NCBI GenBank assembly: GCA_023228295.1
Contig: JALOBP010000004.1
Coordinates: 1 to 64,000 of the forward strand
Source of the DNA: Methanoregula sp.
Lineage (GTDB): Archaea; Halobacteriota; Methanomicrobia; Methanomicrobiales; Methanospirillaceae
DNA length: 64,000 nt
Direction of reading: 5' to 3'
Shown here: in pieces, positions 54,251 to 63,801 of the stretch
Layout of the letters: each line of letters opens with the position of its first letter
How positions within the stretch are numbered: position 1 is the stretch's first letter
Made by a program: the position numbers and the translations under genes
The notes under the pieces: generated by a model
What the model saw: only the letters and a program-made list of their open reading frames with translations
The model's database searches: none
Told to the model about the DNA's origin: nothing

Positions 54251-54865
54251 TCAGAACTCGGTCTCGAAGTCCTCGGAGGTGAGTGCCGTGGAGATGCCGC
54301 GGAGCCGGAGCATCTCGCGGGTTAAGAGGAAGTAGATCATCGAGAGTGCCTTCCTGCCCTTGTTGTTGGTCGGGATGACGACATCGACAAACCGTGTCAC
54401 GTTGTTGGTGTCACAGAGGGCCACAACAGGGATGCCGCACTGGACTGCCTCGTTGATGACCTGGGCATCACCGATCGGGTCGGTGATGACGATGACTGAG
54501 GGTTCGATGTAGGCATCAAGGACGGGGTTTGTCAGGAGTCCGGGGATGAACCGGCCGGTTGCTGACATGGAACCGATGGTGTCTGCGAACTTCTTGGCCG
54601 GGTACTGGCCGTACTGCCGGGAGGTGACTACGAGAATATTGGGTGCCTCGAACTGGTTCAAGAACTTGGCAACGGTCTTGATCCGTGCGTCGGTCTCGCG
54701 GATATCGAGAATATAAAGCCCATCGCCGCGGACGCGGTAGATGAACTTCTTCATGTCCTCGCTCTTCTGCTGGGTACCGATGTGGACACCGGCTGCAAGA
54801 TATTCCTCAACGGGGATGAGCGGCTCTTTTAATTCAATTTCCATTTCGTTTGCTGCTGCTGTCAT
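54251..54865 (-). CDS. rpsB: 30S ribosomal protein uS2
   Basis: Encodes 204 residues. [20 protein letters not shown], the ILDIRET segment, and PGLLTNP ... [10 protein letters not shown] are the archaeal S2 pattern. ATGA overlap with enolase couples translation. Confidence 0.96.
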   Translation of the reverse strand: MTAAANEMEIELKEPLIPVEEYLAAGVHIGTQQKSEDMKKFIYRVRGDGLYILDIRETDARIKTVAKFLNQFEAPNILVVTSRQYGQYPAKKFADTIGSMSATGRFIPGLLTNPVLDAYIEPSVIVITDPIGDAQVINEAVQCGIPVVALCDTNNVTRFVDVVIPTNNKGRKALSMIYFLLTREMLRLRGISTALTSEDFETEF

Positions 54866-56052
54866 AGCTGTTCCTCAATGCGAATCAGTTCGTTTAATTT
54901 TGCAATGCGTTCTCCACCAACGATACCGCATTTTAAGAAAACGCAGGAGAATGCGGTTGCAAGGTGTGCGATGGTTGTATCGGTTGTCTCGCCGGACCGG
55001 TGGCTCATCACGGTGTCCATACCATGGGTATGGGCAAGCCGGACCGCCTCAAAGGTATCGGTCAGGGTTCCGACCTGGTTGGGTTTGATGAGCACGCAGT
55101 TGGCTGCGTCCATCTCGATGCCCTGCTGGATGCGGTCCACCTGCGTGACGAAGATATCGTCCCCGCAGACAAGGCAGCGGTCACCGATCTGGTTGTTGAG
55201 TTCGGCGAATGCGTCGAAATCGTCTTCATGGAGGGGATCTTCCACGTAGACCAGACCGTATTTATCGACGAGTTCGGCGATATAGGTAATCTGGTCTTCG
55301 GTGGAACGTACGGTGGAGCGGTACTTATAGTTCGTCCCGTCCCACATCTGGCTTGCTGCAACGTCAAGGCCCATGTCGACTTCCACGTTCATCTCGTCAG
55401 CGACAAGTCCGGTCGCCTCGGCAATGAGCTCAAATGCGAGGGCATCGTCAATCTGCGGTGCCCACGCACCCTCATCACCCTTGCCGCAGGACTTCCCGTG
55501 TTTCTTCAACAGGTCCCTGACATGATGGTGGACTGCTGCATTTGCAAAGACTGCCTCTTCGGTATCCGAAGCGCCGCCCGGCACAACAAGGAATTCCTGG
55601 ATCTCGGTGGCGTTGGCTGCATGCGCCCCGCCGCCAATGACGTTTCCGAGCGGGAGCGGCAGATCCTTTGCAAATGCGCCTCCAAGATAGCGGAAGAGCG
55701 GGATGTCCAGCGAGGAAGCTGCTGCCTTGGCATTGGCAAGCGAGAGGGCAACAGAGATGTTGGCCCCGATTCCCGAGAAATTTGGAGTCCCGTCGATGTC
55801 GCGGAGCTGCTCGTCGAACCCTTCCTGATCAGTCGAGTCCATGCCGATAAGAGCAGGGATGACATTTTCGAGGGCGTTGTTGATCGCCTCATCGGCGGGC
55901 GTTCTGACTTTTGCCTCTAAAGATCCGGTGCTGGCGCCGCTCGGTGCTGCCGACCTCCCAAAGCCGTTTGACGTATAGATATCGGCTTCAACAGTTGCAT
56001 TGCCCCTGCTGTCGAGAATCTTCCGAAGCTCAATAACCTCAATGGTCGTCAT
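54862..56052 (-). CDS. eno: Enolase
   Basis: Encodes 396 residues: [29 protein letters not shown], the catalytic region [26 protein letters not shown], and [14 protein letters not shown] with [18 protein letters not shown]. It interconverts 2-phosphoglycerate and phosphoenolpyruvate, here mainly in gluconeogenesis. Confidence 0.97.
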   Translation of the reverse strand: MTTIEVIELRKILDSRGNATVEADIYTSNGFGRSAAPSGASTGSLEAKVRTPADEAINNALENVIPALIGMDSTDQEGFDEQLRDIDGTPNFSGIGANISVALSLANAKAAASSLDIPLFRYLGGAFAKDLPLPLGNVIGGGAHAANATEIQEFLVVPGGASDTEEAVFANAAVHHHVRDLLKKHGKSCGKGDEGAWAPQIDDALAFELIAEATGLVADEMNVEVDMGLDVAASQMWDGTNYKYRSTVRSTEDQITYIAELVDKYGLVYVEDPLHEDDFDAFAELNNQIGDRCLVCGDDIFVTQVDRIQQGIEMDAANCVLIKPNQVGTLTDTFEAVRLAHTHGMDTVMSHRSGETTDTTIAHLATAFSCVFLKCGIVGGERIAKLNELIRIEEQL

Positions 56053-56058
56053 AGGTAT

Positions 56059-56232
56059 CTACTTCCTCTTTACGGTAATGGGGATGGTGTTGTTGGTGAA
56101 TTCCTCGATGGCGATCTCAAGGGGATCGATCGACGATGTGGTGATGAGTAGCGGAGCACCCATTGATATCTGCAGAGCCCTTGCTCCAATAATTCTTGCC
56201 CGTTCGTACCGGGTGTAAACCTGCGTCTGCAT
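56059..56232 (-). CDS. rpoK: DNA-directed RNA polymerase subunit K
   Basis: A 57-residue protein, [20 protein letters not shown], then QISMGAPLL and [10 protein letters not shown], ending [23 protein letters not shown] is the Rpb6/omega signature. RpoK stabilises assembly of the largest RNAP subunit. It lies 6 bp before enolase and after the tRNA-Pro gene in transcription order. Confidence 0.95.
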   Translation of the reverse strand: MQTQVYTRYERARIIGARALQISMGAPLLITTSSIDPLEIAIEEFTNNTIPITVKRK

Positions 56233-56269
56233 TACTTGTCCTCAGAATTTTTCTAATTTTTTTGATAAA

Positions 56270-56344
56270 TGGGGTCGCTGAGATTCGAACTCAGGTCACT
56301 GCGTCCCGAACGCAATAGGATGGTCCAGGCTACCCTACGACCCC
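56270..56344 (-). tRNA. tRNA-Pro (anticodon CGG)
   Basis: On the minus strand, a 7-bp acceptor stem GGGGTCG/CGACCCC, an anticodon arm TTGCG-TTCGGGA-CGCAG giving anticodon CGG, and a T arm CTGAG-TTCGAAT-CTCAG are present. Discriminator A; the CCA end is not encoded. It lies between rpoN and rpoK inside the superoperon and must be excised from the transcript or read from its own promoter. Confidence 0.95.
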
Positions 56345-56362
56345 TCGGTCATCAATTCAGTC

Positions 56363-56551
56363 TTACTGGTACGGGTTGAGCTCGTCTATGATCTCTTTGT
56401 GAGTCAGAAGCATGCGCCTGCAACAATACCGGGAAATATTAAGATCGTCGAGGATCTGTTTAGGATCCTCGCCTTTCTCCCGTCGTGCCTTATATTCTTC
56501 CCACGCTGTGGAGATAGTTTTTCCGCAGGTGAAACATCGTACGGGTATCAT
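56363..56551 (-). CDS. rpoN: DNA-directed RNA polymerase subunit N
   Basis: Encodes 62 residues of the Rpb10 family: MIPVRCFTCGKTI and YCCRRMLLTH give the four-cysteine zinc site. It is a structural RNAP subunit. Located between uS9 and tRNA-Pro. Confidence 0.97.
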   Translation of the reverse strand: MIPVRCFTCGKTISTAWEEYKARREKGEDPKQILDDLNISRYCCRRMLLTHKEIIDELNPYQ

Positions 56552-56576
56552 TTAACCTCTCATCATATCTGTTATC

Positions 56577-56978
56577 TTAACGATAAGACTTTTGGAACTT
56601 CGCGCGTGCACCAGAGCCGTGCGGTTTCTTGGCTTCTTTCTGCCTGGAGTCATTGACCAGGAGCGTCCGGTCATAGGTCAGGTAAACGTCCTTCATCTGG
56701 GGGTCGTTGTGCCACTTGACGATACCGCGGGCGAGCGCGGTCCGGACTGCCTCTGCCTGACCCATGACACCGCCACCGGCGACATCGATGGTGACATCGA
56801 TGCCGTTGATTGCGTTGGGGACAAGGAGGAGCGGCTCGGAGATCTTCATCCGGGTTGTGATGTTCCCGTAGGTCTCAAGGGGGACCGAATTGATCCGGAT
56901 CATGCCCTTGCCAGCCTTTAAGGTCGCCCGTGCGATTGCTGTCTTGCGTTTTCCGCTTGTGTTGATGATCTTTACCAT
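56577..56978 (-). CDS. rpsI: 30S ribosomal protein uS9
   Basis: Encodes 133 residues from the ATG at 56978, with a strong AAGGAGG upstream; the longer frame is an overlap with uL13. [14 protein letters not shown] at the start and [23 protein letters not shown] at the basic end are typical of archaeal S9. Confidence 0.96.
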   Translation of the reverse strand: MVKIINTSGKRKTAIARATLKAGKGMIRINSVPLETYGNITTRMKISEPLLLVPNAINGIDVTIDVAGGGVMGQAEAVRTALARGIVKWHNDPQMKDVYLTYDRTLLVNDSRQKEAKKPHGSGARAKFQKSYR

Positions 56979-56991
56979 TGCATTCGCCTCC

Positions 56992-57420
56992 TTAGAACTT
57001 TGCTCCGAGGAACGTGCACACTGCACCGAGCGTGACGTGGTTCGGGTTGTTCAGGCGGGTCATGTGTGCATCTTCAAGCACTTCCATCTCCTTTCCGACA
57101 AAGTCTACCGGAACGCCAACGTAGCACTTGATGCGCTTCATGGCTTCAACGCCACGGGGGCGCTTGTACGGAAGCATGCCGCGGATGGTCCGCTTCATGA
57201 GATGGTCGGGCCGGCGCGGGACGAACGGTCCCCAGTGTGCACCACTGGCGCCGCGTTCCCTCTTGTGCCGGTAGTTGCCGAGCACGCGTGCACGGCTGCC
57301 GGAGATGATCGCTTTCTCTGCGTTGACGATTGCAATCTCTTCGCCGTCAAGGCCGCGCTTGGCGACAATACTTGCGAGCCGGCCGAGGAGAAGTCCGTCA
57401 CCGTTGATAATGGTTACCAT
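56992..57420 (-). CDS. rplM: 50S ribosomal protein uL13
   Basis: Encodes 142 residues. [21 protein letters not shown]-like basic segments and [14 protein letters not shown] are family marks. It lies 7 bp after eL18 and 13 bp before uS9. Confidence 0.96.
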   Translation of the reverse strand: MVTIINGDGLLLGRLASIVAKRGLDGEEIAIVNAEKAIISGSRARVLGNYRHKRERGASGAHWGPFVPRRPDHLMKRTIRGMLPYKRPRGVEAMKRIKCYVGVPVDFVGKEMEVLEDAHMTRLNNPNHVTLGAVCTFLGAKF

Positions 57421-57427
57421 GTCTTGT

Positions 57428-57793
57428 TCACCTCAGGATCCGGACACCGCAGCCTTTCGGGTTGTCGTTGATGAGTTGCTCGATCGTCATGCACTGCCCT
57501 TTAGCGTCCTTGATCTTGCTCGATGCTGAGGCTGAAAAGTTCAGCGCCGCAATCTTCACGGACTGCTCCAGCACGCCGCTGCCCAGGACTTTTCCGGGAA
57601 CGATGATGGTCTCACCGTTCTGGGCATAGCGGTTGATCTTGGACAGGTTGACCTCGGCGTAATTCCGGTTCGGGGTCTCCAGCCTGTTTGCAATCTCGCG
57701 CCAGATCTTGGCCTCATTCTCACGCGACTTGTTCTTTAAGAGCGAGATGAGGGTGGTAAGACGGGGGTTCGTCTTCTGTACAATTCTTGTCAT
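57428..57793 (-). CDS. 50S ribosomal protein eL18
   Basis: Encodes 121 residues: [20 protein letters not shown], then [13 protein letters not shown] and [12 protein letters not shown]. An archaeal/eukaryotic ribosomal protein with no bacterial counterpart of this name. It overlaps the rpoD stop by 4 bp (ATGA). Confidence 0.95.
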   Translation of the reverse strand: MTRIVQKTNPRLTTLISLLKNKSRENEAKIWREIANRLETPNRNYAEVNLSKINRYAQNGETIIVPGKVLGSGVLEQSVKIAALNFSASASSKIKDAKGQCMTIEQLINDNPKGCGVRILR

Positions 57794-58620
57794 TTCCTGT
57801 CATCCCCTGATAATTCGCCAAGCTGTTTTTCCAGCTCGTCTGCCTGCTCCCGTATATATGCAAGCGCACGATTCATGATCTCTTTTGCCGGCAGGGACCC
57901 GTCGCTCTCGACCACGAAAATGAAGCGGTCGTTCTCGGCGGATATCTTAATTGCCGGCTCGTCCCCGATACCACTTGCAAGGCAGGCCCGTTCACAGAGC
58001 CTGCACAGAGAGCAGTCGGGGAGCTTTCCATCCACTACTTTTACTTTCTTCCCCTTAACTTCGAGAATGTCACGGGGGCATTCGTCAACGCAGTTGCCGC
58101 AGGCGTCGCAGATATCACTGACGGTAATTACGGGGTAATTCTTGTACCCGCATACCAGCGTGGGCTGCCATTTTGCGTGCGCCCGTCCGGTGTTGAGGAC
58201 GGCGCGGGCCTCGATGACGAGTTTCTGCCCTTTCGTGAGTTTCACGATGGGGATATTATCGTACACCGGCGCGGCGTTCGGGTCCTGGGGGATAAGGTCG
58301 CTTGAAGTGACCGTCCTGGGGCCCTCGACGCTGAGGGTGTAAGTCGACGTACAGCCCGGGCATCCTGCCCCGCCGCATGAACATTTGTCCTGTGTCGTGT
58401 AAGTAGCTAAATCGGTCTTGATGGGAATGAGCCCGAGACGGTGGGCCAGCATCTCGTCGAAGAGTGCGCTCGTGTTGTCGTAGATGCGCACATCCTCGAT
58501 TGCGAGGGTTGGTACCTCACCGATCATTGCCCGCCGCATGGCGTTGGCAAAGGCGGTGCTCGCTCCCGAGAGTGTGAATCGTGCGAGGGAGTCGTCCAGA
58601 CTGGCGAATTGAATCTCCAT
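57790..58620 (-). CDS. rpoD: DNA-directed RNA polymerase subunit D, with Fe-S ferredoxin domain
   Basis: Encodes 276 residues from the ATG at 58620 (overlapping the uS11 stop). The Rpb3/alpha dimerisation region (FANAMRRAMIGEVPTLAIEDV) is followed by an inserted CSCGGAGCPGC loop. Then comes a ferredoxin-like domain with two complete [4Fe-4S] motifs, CDACGNCVDECP and CSLCRLCERAC. It nucleates RNAP assembly with subunit L. Both cluster motifs are intact, unlike in many archaea where one or both are lost, so assembly may depend on Fe-S supply or oxygen. Confidence 0.96.
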   Translation of the reverse strand: MEIQFASLDDSLARFTLSGASTAFANAMRRAMIGEVPTLAIEDVRIYDNTSALFDEMLAHRLGLIPIKTDLATYTTQDKCSCGGAGCPGCTSTYTLSVEGPRTVTSSDLIPQDPNAAPVYDNIPIVKLTKGQKLVIEARAVLNTGRAHAKWQPTLVCGYKNYPVITVSDICDACGNCVDECPRDILEVKGKKVKVVDGKLPDCSLCRLCERACLASGIGDEPAIKISAENDRFIFVVESDGSLPAKEIMNRALAYIREQADELEKQLGELSGDDRK

Positions 58621-59018
58621 CAGACTCTCCTTCCTCTCCTGCCGCCCTTTGTCCGGCACGAGTCGTGGGGAATCGGTGTTACATCCTCAATACGGCCGAT
58701 ACGCATGCCGGCACGGGCAAGGGCACGGATGGCTGCCTGTGCACCGGGGCCGGGGCTGCGCTGCTTTCCACGTCCAGGTGCACGGACCTTGACATGGACA
58801 CCGACGATACCTTTCTCACGGGCATTCTGGGCAACATTGGATGCCATCTGCATTGCCGCGTACGGGGAGCTCTCGTTCCTGTCCTGCTTGACAACCATTC
58901 CACCGCTTGACTTGGTCACGGTCTCTGCACCGGAAAGGTCAGTGATGGTGATGATGGTGTTGTTGAAGGACGCAAAGATATGGGCGATACCCCACTTTTC
59001 CTTGTCGTTTGCTGCCAT
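58620..59018 (-). CDS. rpsK: 30S ribosomal protein uS11
   Basis: Encodes 132 residues: [48 protein letters not shown] and the end GRRGRRV. Overlaps rpoD by 1 bp. Confidence 0.96.
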   Translation of the reverse strand: MAANDKEKWGIAHIFASFNNTIITITDLSGAETVTKSSGGMVVKQDRNESSPYAAMQMASNVAQNAREKGIVGVHVKVRAPGRGKQRSPGPGAQAAIRALARAGMRIGRIEDVTPIPHDSCRTKGGRRGRRV

Positions 59019-59019
59019 A

Positions 59020-59571
59020 TTATCTCACTCCTGCAGCCTTGGTGATCCGCGCCTTCTCGGCATGCGAATCGGAGACGAACGGGGACTTGCCATAGTAGGT
59101 GATCTGCGCTTCCTCAATCCGGGTTACCCGGTAACTGGGGATATTGATGCGCCGGCCATTGATGGCAATGTGCCCATGGGTGATGAGCTGGCGTGCCTGC
59201 TTCGGCGACCGTGCAAGCCCCTTGCGGTAGACAAGGGTCTGGAGACGGCGCTCGAGCGCGGTCTGGAGACGGAGCGAGAGAACTTCGTCAACACCTGCGT
59301 CAGGTCCAAGAAGACCTGCACGCTGAAGGTGGCCGATGAGCTCTTCCTTCTTGGTATCGTACTGCGCCTTGTGGGCAGGGTTTGATCCAAGAGCCAGAAG
59401 GCCACGGGCTGCCGTACGGAATCTCCGCAGGATGGCCTGGGCCTTCCAGACTTCCCGCTTGTTCCGGAGACCGTACTCGATGACGAGACGGGTCTCGGCC
59501 TCGATACGGGTCTTCTCGAACGGGCGCTTGGGCGTCTGGTAGGACTTGTGGTTCTTACCTGGATATGCCAT
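59020..59571 (-). CDS. rpsD: 30S ribosomal protein uS4
   Basis: Encodes 183 residues. The S4 RNA-binding domain reads [20 protein letters not shown]. The N-terminus [20 protein letters not shown] is archaeal in type. It lies between uS13 and uS11. Confidence 0.96.
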   Translation of the reverse strand: MAYPGKNHKSYQTPKRPFEKTRIEAETRLVIEYGLRNKREVWKAQAILRRFRTAARGLLALGSNPAHKAQYDTKKEELIGHLQRAGLLGPDAGVDEVLSLRLQTALERRLQTLVYRKGLARSPKQARQLITHGHIAINGRRINIPSYRVTRIEEAQITYYGKSPFVSDSHAEKARITKAAGVR

Positions 59572-59573
59572 GG

Positions 59574-60035
59574 TTAGCTACCTCCTGCAGTCTTCCTCTT
59601 GACACCAACAGTCGAACCGGTTCTTCCGGTGGACTTGGTGCGCTGGCCGCGGACTTTCTGACCGGTCTCGTGCCGGATGCCACGGTAACAGCGGATCTTT
59701 CTCATGAGGTTGACATCCTCGTCCTTGGCAAGGGCAACATCGCCGCCAAGCAGGTGCTTGGTCTCACCGGTGTAGACATCCTTGGGACGGTTTGCCATCC
59801 ATGATGGGATCTTCGATACGTATTGTTCAACAGCAACGCGGAGCCGGTCAACCGACGCCTCGTCAATGCGGCCGAGCAGTGCATGCTCGTCCACATTTGC
59901 CATACGGGTGAGAACCGATGAGGTATGCCTGCCGACACCCTTGATGCCGGTGAGGGCTACTCTCACGGACTTGGTACCATCGAGATCGGTGGTTCCAACC
60001 CTTACGAAATACTTAATGTCTTCTTCCTGAGCCAT
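59574..60035 (-). CDS. rpsM: 30S ribosomal protein uS13
   Basis: Encodes 153 residues: [54 protein letters not shown]. First protein gene of the superoperon, about 35 bp after tRNA-Ser. Confidence 0.96.
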   Translation of the reverse strand: MAQEEDIKYFVRVGTTDLDGTKSVRVALTGIKGVGRHTSSVLTRMANVDEHALLGRIDEASVDRLRVAVEQYVSKIPSWMANRPKDVYTGETKHLLGGDVALAKDEDVNLMRKIRCYRGIRHETGQKVRGQRTKSTGRTGSTVGVKRKTAGGS

Positions 60036-60068
60036 CCAATCCCCTCGATCGTGAGATTTTCTCTTTAG

Positions 60069-60152
60069 CGCTGAGGGAGGGATTTGAACCCTCGAGTCCT
60101 TTCAGACACAGGTTTAGCAAACCTGCGCCATACCTGGCTTGGCTACCTCAAC
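60069..60152 (-). tRNA. tRNA-Ser (anticodon GCT)
   Basis: Minus-strand acceptor GTTGAGG/CCTCAGC (with one T-G pair), anticodon arm CAGGT-TTGCTAA-ACCTG giving GCT, an extra variable arm as in class II tRNAs, and T arm GAGGG-TTCAAAT-CCCTC. Discriminator G; no encoded CCA. It heads the ribosomal superoperon and may share its promoter. Confidence 0.94.
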
Positions 60153-60212
60153 AGAGGAATCTCGCATCTTCTCAGACACTCGCAGTGGACAAAACCACTG
60201 CTCCATGAATGG

Positions 60213-60226
60213 TGCTTTATAATATG
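60213..60226 (-). promoter_or_regulatory. Likely promoter of tRNA-Ser and the superoperon
   Basis: CATATTATAAAGCA on the minus strand is a good TATA-like element about 65 bp upstream of tRNA-Ser. A small stem-loop (CAGTGG/CCACTG, 60183-60200) lies in the leader. Confidence 0.5.
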
Positions 60227-60229
60227 GGC

Positions 60230-60931
60230 ATAGTTGGGTAATAAGTGTTGTGTAGGTTAGCCATACCGGAGACAGGATTACCTGTAACGGTGCTGACAGA
60301 AAATTTTCAAGCACCCGAATTCGCACAGTATAGAATGTGCGCGTGTTCAGGACTCGCTTTTCTTAGTACCTTAGTGGGGGGCATGCTATTTCAAAAGGAT
60401 CTGATTCGGGCTCTGTAATCCGGATCACCTGCAGAGAATCCCCATGATTCACCGTAGAGACGTCCCGTTTCAGGCGGCAGTATTCATCGCAACGGGTACT
60501 AACGCTTAGAACTACTAGTAGTGATGGTTCATCGTCCCGTTTCTGCACATACTTAGTATAGTGTATTAGTATGGTGTACAACCCACGCCCATCAAATATC
60601 CAGGACCAGCCACAAATGAGGGGGTCGGTGGGGATATTTATGATCCGGGAAAAACGGGGAACATGCGCAAATCTTAACCGTAATTTTTCAATATCGCAAC
60701 GCTTCAAAACCCGCGTCAGAAACATTTTATCCCCACGGACCCCCACCAAACCCGTTCCATTTTTGTTGGGTGTTGTAGCATTTTTACGAAGTAAAAAATT
60801 CTCAAATCAATGATTTTTCCAGATCAGGGGTCAGGGGGGATAAATGTCCTGACCCCGCATACAAAACAGTTGGAAAAAACAGATTCACGCAATAATGATA
60901 GGAAAAACGTGAGTGGCGGGGGCGGGAAACC
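60230..60931. other. 700-bp intergenic region
   Basis: No firm gene. A 128-codon minus-strand frame (60749-60363) is open but has no start signals and no recognised family. Small inverted repeats are at 60322-60341 (CGCACA/TGTGCG) and 60827-60856. The AT-rich part from about 60680 to 60820 holds homopolymer runs typical of a termination or promoter zone. Confidence 0.35.
60827..60856. repeat. Perfect 9-bp stem-loop after the GNAT gene
   Basis: GGGGTCAGG at 60827-60835 pairs with CCTGACCCC at 60848-60856 across a 12-nt loop. It lies 76-105 bp past the stop of the minus-strand GNAT gene, so it may protect or end that transcript. Confidence 0.6.
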
Positions 60932-61777
60932 CTATCCCAGCTCGAACGTAGTGACCCCAAATATCTCCCCAAGCGGGAGTGGCACCGGCTCCTTGGTCGA
61001 ATAGAGCCGGGCAGTGAAAAAGACCGGGTTCAGCTTCCGGTCCTCCACGAGCGCGACTGCATCCTTATTCGGCACCGGGATGTCGAGGAAGAACGGCTCT
61101 CCGGGAATTCCTGCGATGAGCCCGTCAAGGATCATCTCAGCGGTTGCCCGGTCGCGGGCAAAGAGCGGCCCGATCTTGTGGCCGTCGCGACAGGCCCTCC
61201 GGACACCATAGCCGAGGATATTTCCGGCTTCGTCCAGCCGTGCAAGCCCGAAATGCCCTTCCTGTGCGATCCAGCAGCGGAGAAACGCTTCGCGCTGTGC
61301 GGGGAAGTGGGCTGTGTCATAAACAAGCAGATCGGTAAATTTCACATCATGGACCGGGACGAGCCCGCCCGGCATCTTCCCGCCACCGGTCCCCTCGTAC
61401 CGGGCATTGTTGTAGTGCAGGAAGAGATCGCCGGACCCCTCGTACTTCGGCACCATCGCTACAACACCATCAACACCTAATATCCGCGACCCGGCATGGC
61501 TCATCGCGTAATGGGCAAGCTGCATGCCGATCCCGCCAGCACGATGAGCCGGGTCAACAATATAGAAGCCGCCGAACGAGAAGCGGTCATTATAATTCAC
61601 GACCGCGGCAGTCCCCACGATCTTCCCGTCGAGTTCGGCACAGAAGAAACCCTCCGGGTCCACCCGCCAGAAGCACGCTGCATCATGGAGACCGGGGTTC
61701 CATCCCTCGGCAGCCGCCCAGTCAACCGCTATTGCCACTTCCTCTTTCGTCATTGTCCGGAACTGCACATCTGCCAT
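60932..61777 (-). CDS. GNAT acetyltransferase with extra C-terminal domain
   Basis: Encodes 281 residues from the ATG at 61777, which has AGGAG at proper distance; a much longer open frame upstream is spurious. The GNAT core (FRTMTKEEVAIAVDWAAAEGWNPG, FYIVDPAHRAGGIGMQLAHYA) fills the first 140 residues. A second domain with GYGVRRACRDGHKIGPLFA and FLDIPVPNKDAVAL follows. This two-domain type acetylates unknown amines. It is divergent in role from the MFS gene upstream but on the same strand. Confidence 0.88.
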   Translation of the reverse strand: MADVQFRTMTKEEVAIAVDWAAAEGWNPGLHDAACFWRVDPEGFFCAELDGKIVGTAAVVNYNDRFSFGGFYIVDPAHRAGGIGMQLAHYAMSHAGSRILGVDGVVAMVPKYEGSGDLFLHYNNARYEGTGGGKMPGGLVPVHDVKFTDLLVYDTAHFPAQREAFLRCWIAQEGHFGLARLDEAGNILGYGVRRACRDGHKIGPLFARDRATAEMILDGLIAGIPGEPFFLDIPVPNKDAVALVEDRKLNPVFFTARLYSTKEPVPLPLGEIFGVTTFELG

Positions 61778-61917
61778 TCTCATTCTCCTGCTCCGGGTAT
61801 TGGCGGGGTTGCTACATACACGTGACGGTTCTTGATGGCCGTAAAAGCCCGATAGGATTCCAGAACAACCTTCTTTGGAATTTGGGCGCCGTATTACCGC
61901 AGTATCCTGCAAGTATC

Positions 61918-63168
61918 TCAGGGTTGTGCGGTCTTTGGGGTTCCCCCCCTCTCCCTCAAAAGCAGCCACAGCACCGGTACAGCTGCGCACTGAAGAAGGA
62001 ACATGAATCCGGCGGCATAGACAACGCCGGTCGTGTAGAATGCACCGATGATGACACTGCCAGCAAACCATGCCCCGCCGTAGATGGTATTGAAGATCCC
62101 GAATGCAAAACCCCTCCCGCCCGGGGGTGTGAAATCCGCAACTGCGGCACGGAGGACCGTCTCCTGCATGCCCATCGAGGCACCCCAGAGTACAGCTCCC
62201 AGGAGGGCTGCCCAGTACACTGATGAGAAAGCAACAAGGGGGATCATGATCCCGACCGCCGGGACAAAAAAGAGAACGCGGAGGCCGTACCGGTCGTACG
62301 CCTTCCCCACCGCAAGGGCAACCATCGCATCCACTCCCATGGCAATGGCATAGAAGACCGGGATCTCAATATCCGGCAAGATCCCGAGTGCCTTATAGTG
62401 ATAGGCCAGCAGCGGGAAGACGATGAACCCTGCCATGGTGATGGCAGTGAACACCGCATAAAGGTTGAGCTGGCGCCGGTTGCTGCCGGTTTCTGCCACA
62501 TGAACAGTTATTCTCCCTGCTGCCTCGAATCCCATCGGATCCGGCATGCTCCGCCATGCAACGACGAGGGCGATGATAAGCAGCACGAAGGGGACTGCAA
62601 GGAGGGCAAACCCGCCCCTGTAATTCCCGCCGGCTGCAAGTGCTGCGACAAAGAGAAGCGGGCCCGCTATTGCACCGATCTGGTCCAGCGCCTCGTGGAG
62701 ACCAAACCCCCACCCCCTCCCTATTGCGGAAGTCGCATGTGAGAGGACCGCATCTTTTGCCGGCGACCGGACCGCTTTCCCAATCCGTTCTGTGATAAGC
62801 AGGAGGGCAGCGATCTCCCAGCTGCCGGCAAGGACAAGGAGCGGGATCGCCCCGATCATCAGGTAACCGGCGATGACAAAGGTCCAGTACTGGCGCGACC
62901 GGTCAGCAAGATACCCGGTCGCAATCCGGATCCCGTAACCGACAAACTCTCCGAAGCCCGCGATGAACGCAACGGTGAATGCCGATGCTCCGAGCGTGAA
63001 CAGGAACGGGCCGGCAACACTCCGTCCGCCCTCGTACACCACATCTCCGAGCATAGCCACGATCCCAAAGAAGATCACCAGCTGGTAGGCTCGATAGCGC
63101 TTGCCAGGGTCTTCGGATACAGGGGGCATGATTTGGGATACGGAACCGTCTTTTCGTTCTGATATCAT
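61918..63168 (-). CDS. Major facilitator superfamily transporter
   Basis: Encodes about 416 residues from the ATG at 63168 (a TTG at 63204 is possible). Twelve hydrophobic helices are predicted; the loop GYLADRSRQYW after TM2-3 is the MFS motif A equivalent, and a matching KAYDRYGLRV lies in the second half. The AVRSPAKDAVLSHAT segment in the first half resembles a group of methanogen MFS proteins. Substrate unknown. Confidence 0.88.
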   Translation of the reverse strand: MISERKDGSVSQIMPPVSEDPGKRYRAYQLVIFFGIVAMLGDVVYEGGRSVAGPFLFTLGASAFTVAFIAGFGEFVGYGIRIATGYLADRSRQYWTFVIAGYLMIGAIPLLVLAGSWEIAALLLITERIGKAVRSPAKDAVLSHATSAIGRGWGFGLHEALDQIGAIAGPLLFVAALAAGGNYRGGFALLAVPFVLLIIALVVAWRSMPDPMGFEAAGRITVHVAETGSNRRQLNLYAVFTAITMAGFIVFPLLAYHYKALGILPDIEIPVFYAIAMGVDAMVALAVGKAYDRYGLRVLFFVPAVGIMIPLVAFSSVYWAALLGAVLWGASMGMQETVLRAAVADFTPPGGRGFAFGIFNTIYGGAWFAGSVIIGAFYTTGVVYAAGFMFLLQCAAVPVLWLLLRERGGTPKTAQP

Positions 63169-63204
63169 CGGGATTTTGGTATCATTGGGGATAAAACCAC
63201 TCAA

Positions 63205-63801
63205 TATTGTAACCTAACTTTGCCACTTGGATTTTTTGCCTAAGATTTTGGATAAGAATTTGACACTTGTGGAATCTTTAGAAGGGTGCCAAAATAAAGG
63301 CCATAAAGCAAAAATTTATTGAATTGTACCGATCTTTAACGATATTGGGAGTTTTCACATCAAGCATTTTTCCACAAAATTCACCAAAAAATCTCTATCG
63401 AATTTGACAGTTACTGTGGATTCGTGGGAACGGAAGGTCAAAATGTATGTCGACTCCAGCTTTGTGGCCTTTAACATTACCGTTTTAAGGTCAAACTTGG
63501 GTTTTTCAAGAGGTGAGATGCGATAAAACACTGAACTGTCAAATTAGTTTTCCTGACAAAAAATTTGATAGCGATAGTTTACATCTTCTGCCGTTATGGA
63601 TCAGACTGGCAAACTTGGGTTGAAAATAAAAATCGCGATCCAATTTTTTTGCATATATCGCAGATCGATTGAAAAAGAAAAATCGGGATCCGATTGATCC
63701 GGATCACATTTTCGATCGCGATCATGATCGCGATATAAAAAATGGAATCGCATGTTGATGGTAATTTGTGCTACCCGGCACTCAACAGATCCGGAGATTG
63801 T
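63205..63801. other. Repeat-rich AT-rich intergenic region
   Basis: No gene. Inverted repeats: AAAGGCCATAAAG at 63296 with CTTTGTGGCCTTT at 63460 (one mismatch), and AATTTGACAGTT at 63401 with AACTGTCAAATT at 63534 (perfect). Direct repeats: GAATTTGACA at 63256 and near 63400, and CAAACTTGGGTT at 63492 and 63609. A cluster of GATC sites and a 20-bp palindrome lie at the right end. It could be a decayed mobile element or a complex control region. Confidence 0.5.
63715..63734. repeat. 20-bp perfect palindrome
   Basis: ATCGCGATCATGATCGCGAT reads the same on both strands and is followed by GATATAAAAAATGG, a TATA-like run. It lies 68 bp past the DUF2124 gene end; it could be an operator or a terminator-type hairpin. 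Confidence 0.65.

Noticed and set aside
60363..60749. 128-codon minus-strand frame
   Set aside because: No start signals and composition not clearly protein-like; kept only as a remark in the intergenic entry.
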